Of a stretch of 5,150 nt of DNA, positions 4,147-5,150 are shown piece after piece. This DNA is from Oscillospiraceae bacterium. GTDB taxonomy: Bacteria > Bacillota > Clostridia > Oscillospirales > Ruminococcaceae. Location: assembly GCA_003508605.1 (NCBI GenBank), contig DNUB01000315.1, forward strand, positions 1 to 5,150. The letters are read 5' to 3'. Every line of letters begins with the position of its first letter. Within the stretch, counting starts at the first letter, position 1. The notes under the pieces are model-generated. The model worked only from the letters and a program-made list of their open reading frames with translations. It was not told the DNA's origin and ran no database searches. The position numbers were made by a program, and so were the translations under genes.

Positions 4147-4998
4147 ATGCTTAAAAAAATATCCCGACAGGAATACAACAAATACATAGATTACATATAC
4201 GGTCTGTCCGCCGATATATCCTGCTCCGCTTTTCCGATATATGCAGACGGAGTAAAAACCAAGGAGCTTTTCCTTTCCAAAAGCAAAAAGGGTCTTGACG
4301 GAAAGGGAGAGGAAATACTTTTGTATGAAAGGGACGGCAAGGTCTGCGGCTGGATACATTATTATTTTATAGAATCGGATAAATATTTGGGTATAAGCTC
4401 AATGCTTACAGAAAAAGGCTTCGGAGATGCGCTGGCGGAGCTGTTTCAATACTGGAGCGAAAGATACAAGGGCTTTTCTTGGTGCTTTTACCTGCCTTCG
4501 GAAAACCGGGAGGCTCTTGATTTTATGGCGAAAAACGGTTTTGAAATCGCTTCACGTGATATCGTAGATGTTTTTCTGTTTAAAAATTACACGCCGATAA
4601 ATCAAGCGGCAAATGTTATTGCAATAAACAGCGGCAATTTTGAGCTTTTTTCGGATATTCACCGTCAATGCGACAGCGGCATGTACTGGAACAGTGAGAG
4701 AATAGAAAAGAATTTGGACAGATGGCGCATATTTGCGTATATTGAGGAAGGAAAGTGCATAGGAACGCTTTATTATGTTTGTGCGGGCAAGGATCTTGAG
4801 ATATTCGGGATAGATTATGCAGATCAAAGGTATAATCCTTATGTTACCGAGCAGCTGCTCATATGCGGGCTTAACAAAGCAAAAGAAACGGAAGCCGAAA
4901 GCATGTATTTCTTTAATGACGAAGAAACGCATATTATTGCGGAAAAGCTCGGTTTTAAGAGAATAACGGAGGCTTGCTGCTTTGAAGGTGAAATTTGA
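4147..4998 (+). CDS. GNAT-family acetyltransferase-like protein, probably two tandem folds
   Basis: This is a 283-residue cytosolic protein. The C-terminal half (about 155-283) looks like a GNAT domain: a sheet pair FAYIEEGKCIGTLYYVC (196-212), EIFGIDYA (218-225), a helix over the acetyl-CoA site region (232-247), and the terminal IIAEKLGFKRITEACCFE (263-280) with the family's hallmark 'LGF' turn. The N-terminal half repeats the pattern in weaker form: ILLYERDGKVCGWIHYYF (57-74) and LPSENREALDFMAKNGFEI (116-134). Neither half has a clear Q/RxxGxG/A pyrophosphate loop; EKGFGDALAEL (89-99) is the nearest. One half may therefore be non-catalytic. GNAT enzymes move an acetyl group from acetyl-CoA to amines; the substrate here is unknown. 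The start has a strong GGGAGGG (4134-4140) 6 bases before ATG. It lies 140 bases after the orphan gene. Confidence 0.75.
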   Translation: MLKKISRQEYNKYIDYIYGLSADISCSAFPIYADGVKTKELFLSKSKKGLDGKGEEILLYERDGKVCGWIHYYFIESDKYLGISSMLTEKGFGDALAELFQYWSERYKGFSWCFYLPSENREALDFMAKNGFEIASRDIVDVFLFKNYTPINQAANVIAINSGNFELFSDIHRQCDSGMYWNSERIEKNLDRWRIFAYIEEGKCIGTLYYVCAGKDLEIFGIDYADQRYNPYVTEQLLICGLNKAKETEAESMYFFNDEETHIIAEKLGFKRITEACCFEGEI

Positions 4999-5040
4999 CC
5001 GTAAAAACCGGTGCCGAAAAAAGCGGCGAATCTGCCGAAA

Positions 5041-5113
5041 ACTAATACTAATACTAATACCTGACTGAAGGCAGACAATCTTTGCGGTCTGATTTTCAAT
5101 CAGGAATTAGTAT
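5041..5113. repeat. ACTAAT triplet repeat leading into a long imperfect hairpin
   Basis: Three exact ACTAAT hexamers (5041-5058) run into a hairpin. ATACTAATACCTGA (5051-5064) pairs with TCAGGAATTAGTAT (5100-5113), 13 of 14. Further in, TGAAGG (5066-5071) pairs with TTTTCA (5093-5098) using two G-U pairs, and CAGAC (5072-5076) with GTCTG (5087-5091), leaving a 10-base loop. Two small GCCG/CGGC hairpins (5013-5037) precede it, just past the GNAT stop. No trailing T-run exists on the plus strand. It may be a 3' UTR structure or a MITE/REP-like dispersed element. The 37 bases to the window end show no gene. Confidence 0.55.
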
Positions 5114-5150
5114 AAAAAAGCCGTTACAAAAATCCTGCGTGGGGTTTTCT

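Noticed and set aside
3949..4359. Minus-strand open frame across the 4007-4146 spacer
   Set aside because: It overlaps two supported plus-strand genes and has no start signal.
5041..5060. CRISPR-like or iteron array from ACTAAT units
   Set aside because: There are only three contiguous 6-base units with no spacers, no replication gene and no cas gene.

Overview
The window looks like chromosomal DNA of an anaerobic, gut-type Clostridia, most likely a Ruminococcus/Oscillospiraceae relative. The reasons are moderate GC with AT-rich intergenic promoters, Gly/Ala-rich Shine-Dalgarno-led genes, a clostridial zinc-ribbon helix protein, a small secreted protein ending in an NxxTG-type sorting signal, and a Firmicutes-style GlmU. 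This is inferred from gene style only. No rRNA, tRNA, transposase, phage gene or CRISPR array is visible.

Layout: (1) 1-211 is non-coding and opens with four hairpins packed end to end (3-69). (2) 212-616 (+) encodes a 134-residue helical protein with a C-terminal four-cysteine zinc ribbon. (3) 617-883 holds a good sigma-A-like promoter (622-649), then a long rod-like RNA fold (721-817), upstream of (4) 884-1363 (+), a secreted, very acidic Gly/Asp-repeat protein with a variant sortase motif. (5) A bidirectional terminator (1371-1430) separates it from (6) the convergent gene glmU (1491-2873, -), the one confidently named gene. (7) 2874-3391 is a 518-base divergent intergenic region. It contains the structured glmU leader on the minus strand, apparently back-to-back promoters, and a second structured leader on the plus strand. 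(8) 3392-4006 (+) is an unrecognised helical cytosolic protein. (9) 4147-4998 (+) is a two-part GNAT-like acetyltransferase. (10) 5041-5113 is a long imperfect hairpin beginning with three ACTAAT hexamers.

Functionally the genes do not form an obvious pathway. GlmU makes UDP-GlcNAc for the cell wall, the Gly/Asp-rich protein would be displayed on or near that wall, and the zinc-ribbon, orphan and GNAT proteins have no assignable role. The unusual feature of the window is the density of RNA-like secondary structure between genes. Three leaders (721-817 on +, 2911-3022 on -, 3257-3347 on +) each have long stems whose G-U pairs suit the strand of the downstream gene. None matches a riboswitch or small RNA class that I recognise. 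These folds, not a protein system, are the best candidates for something undescribed. All were paired by eye and need covariation testing.
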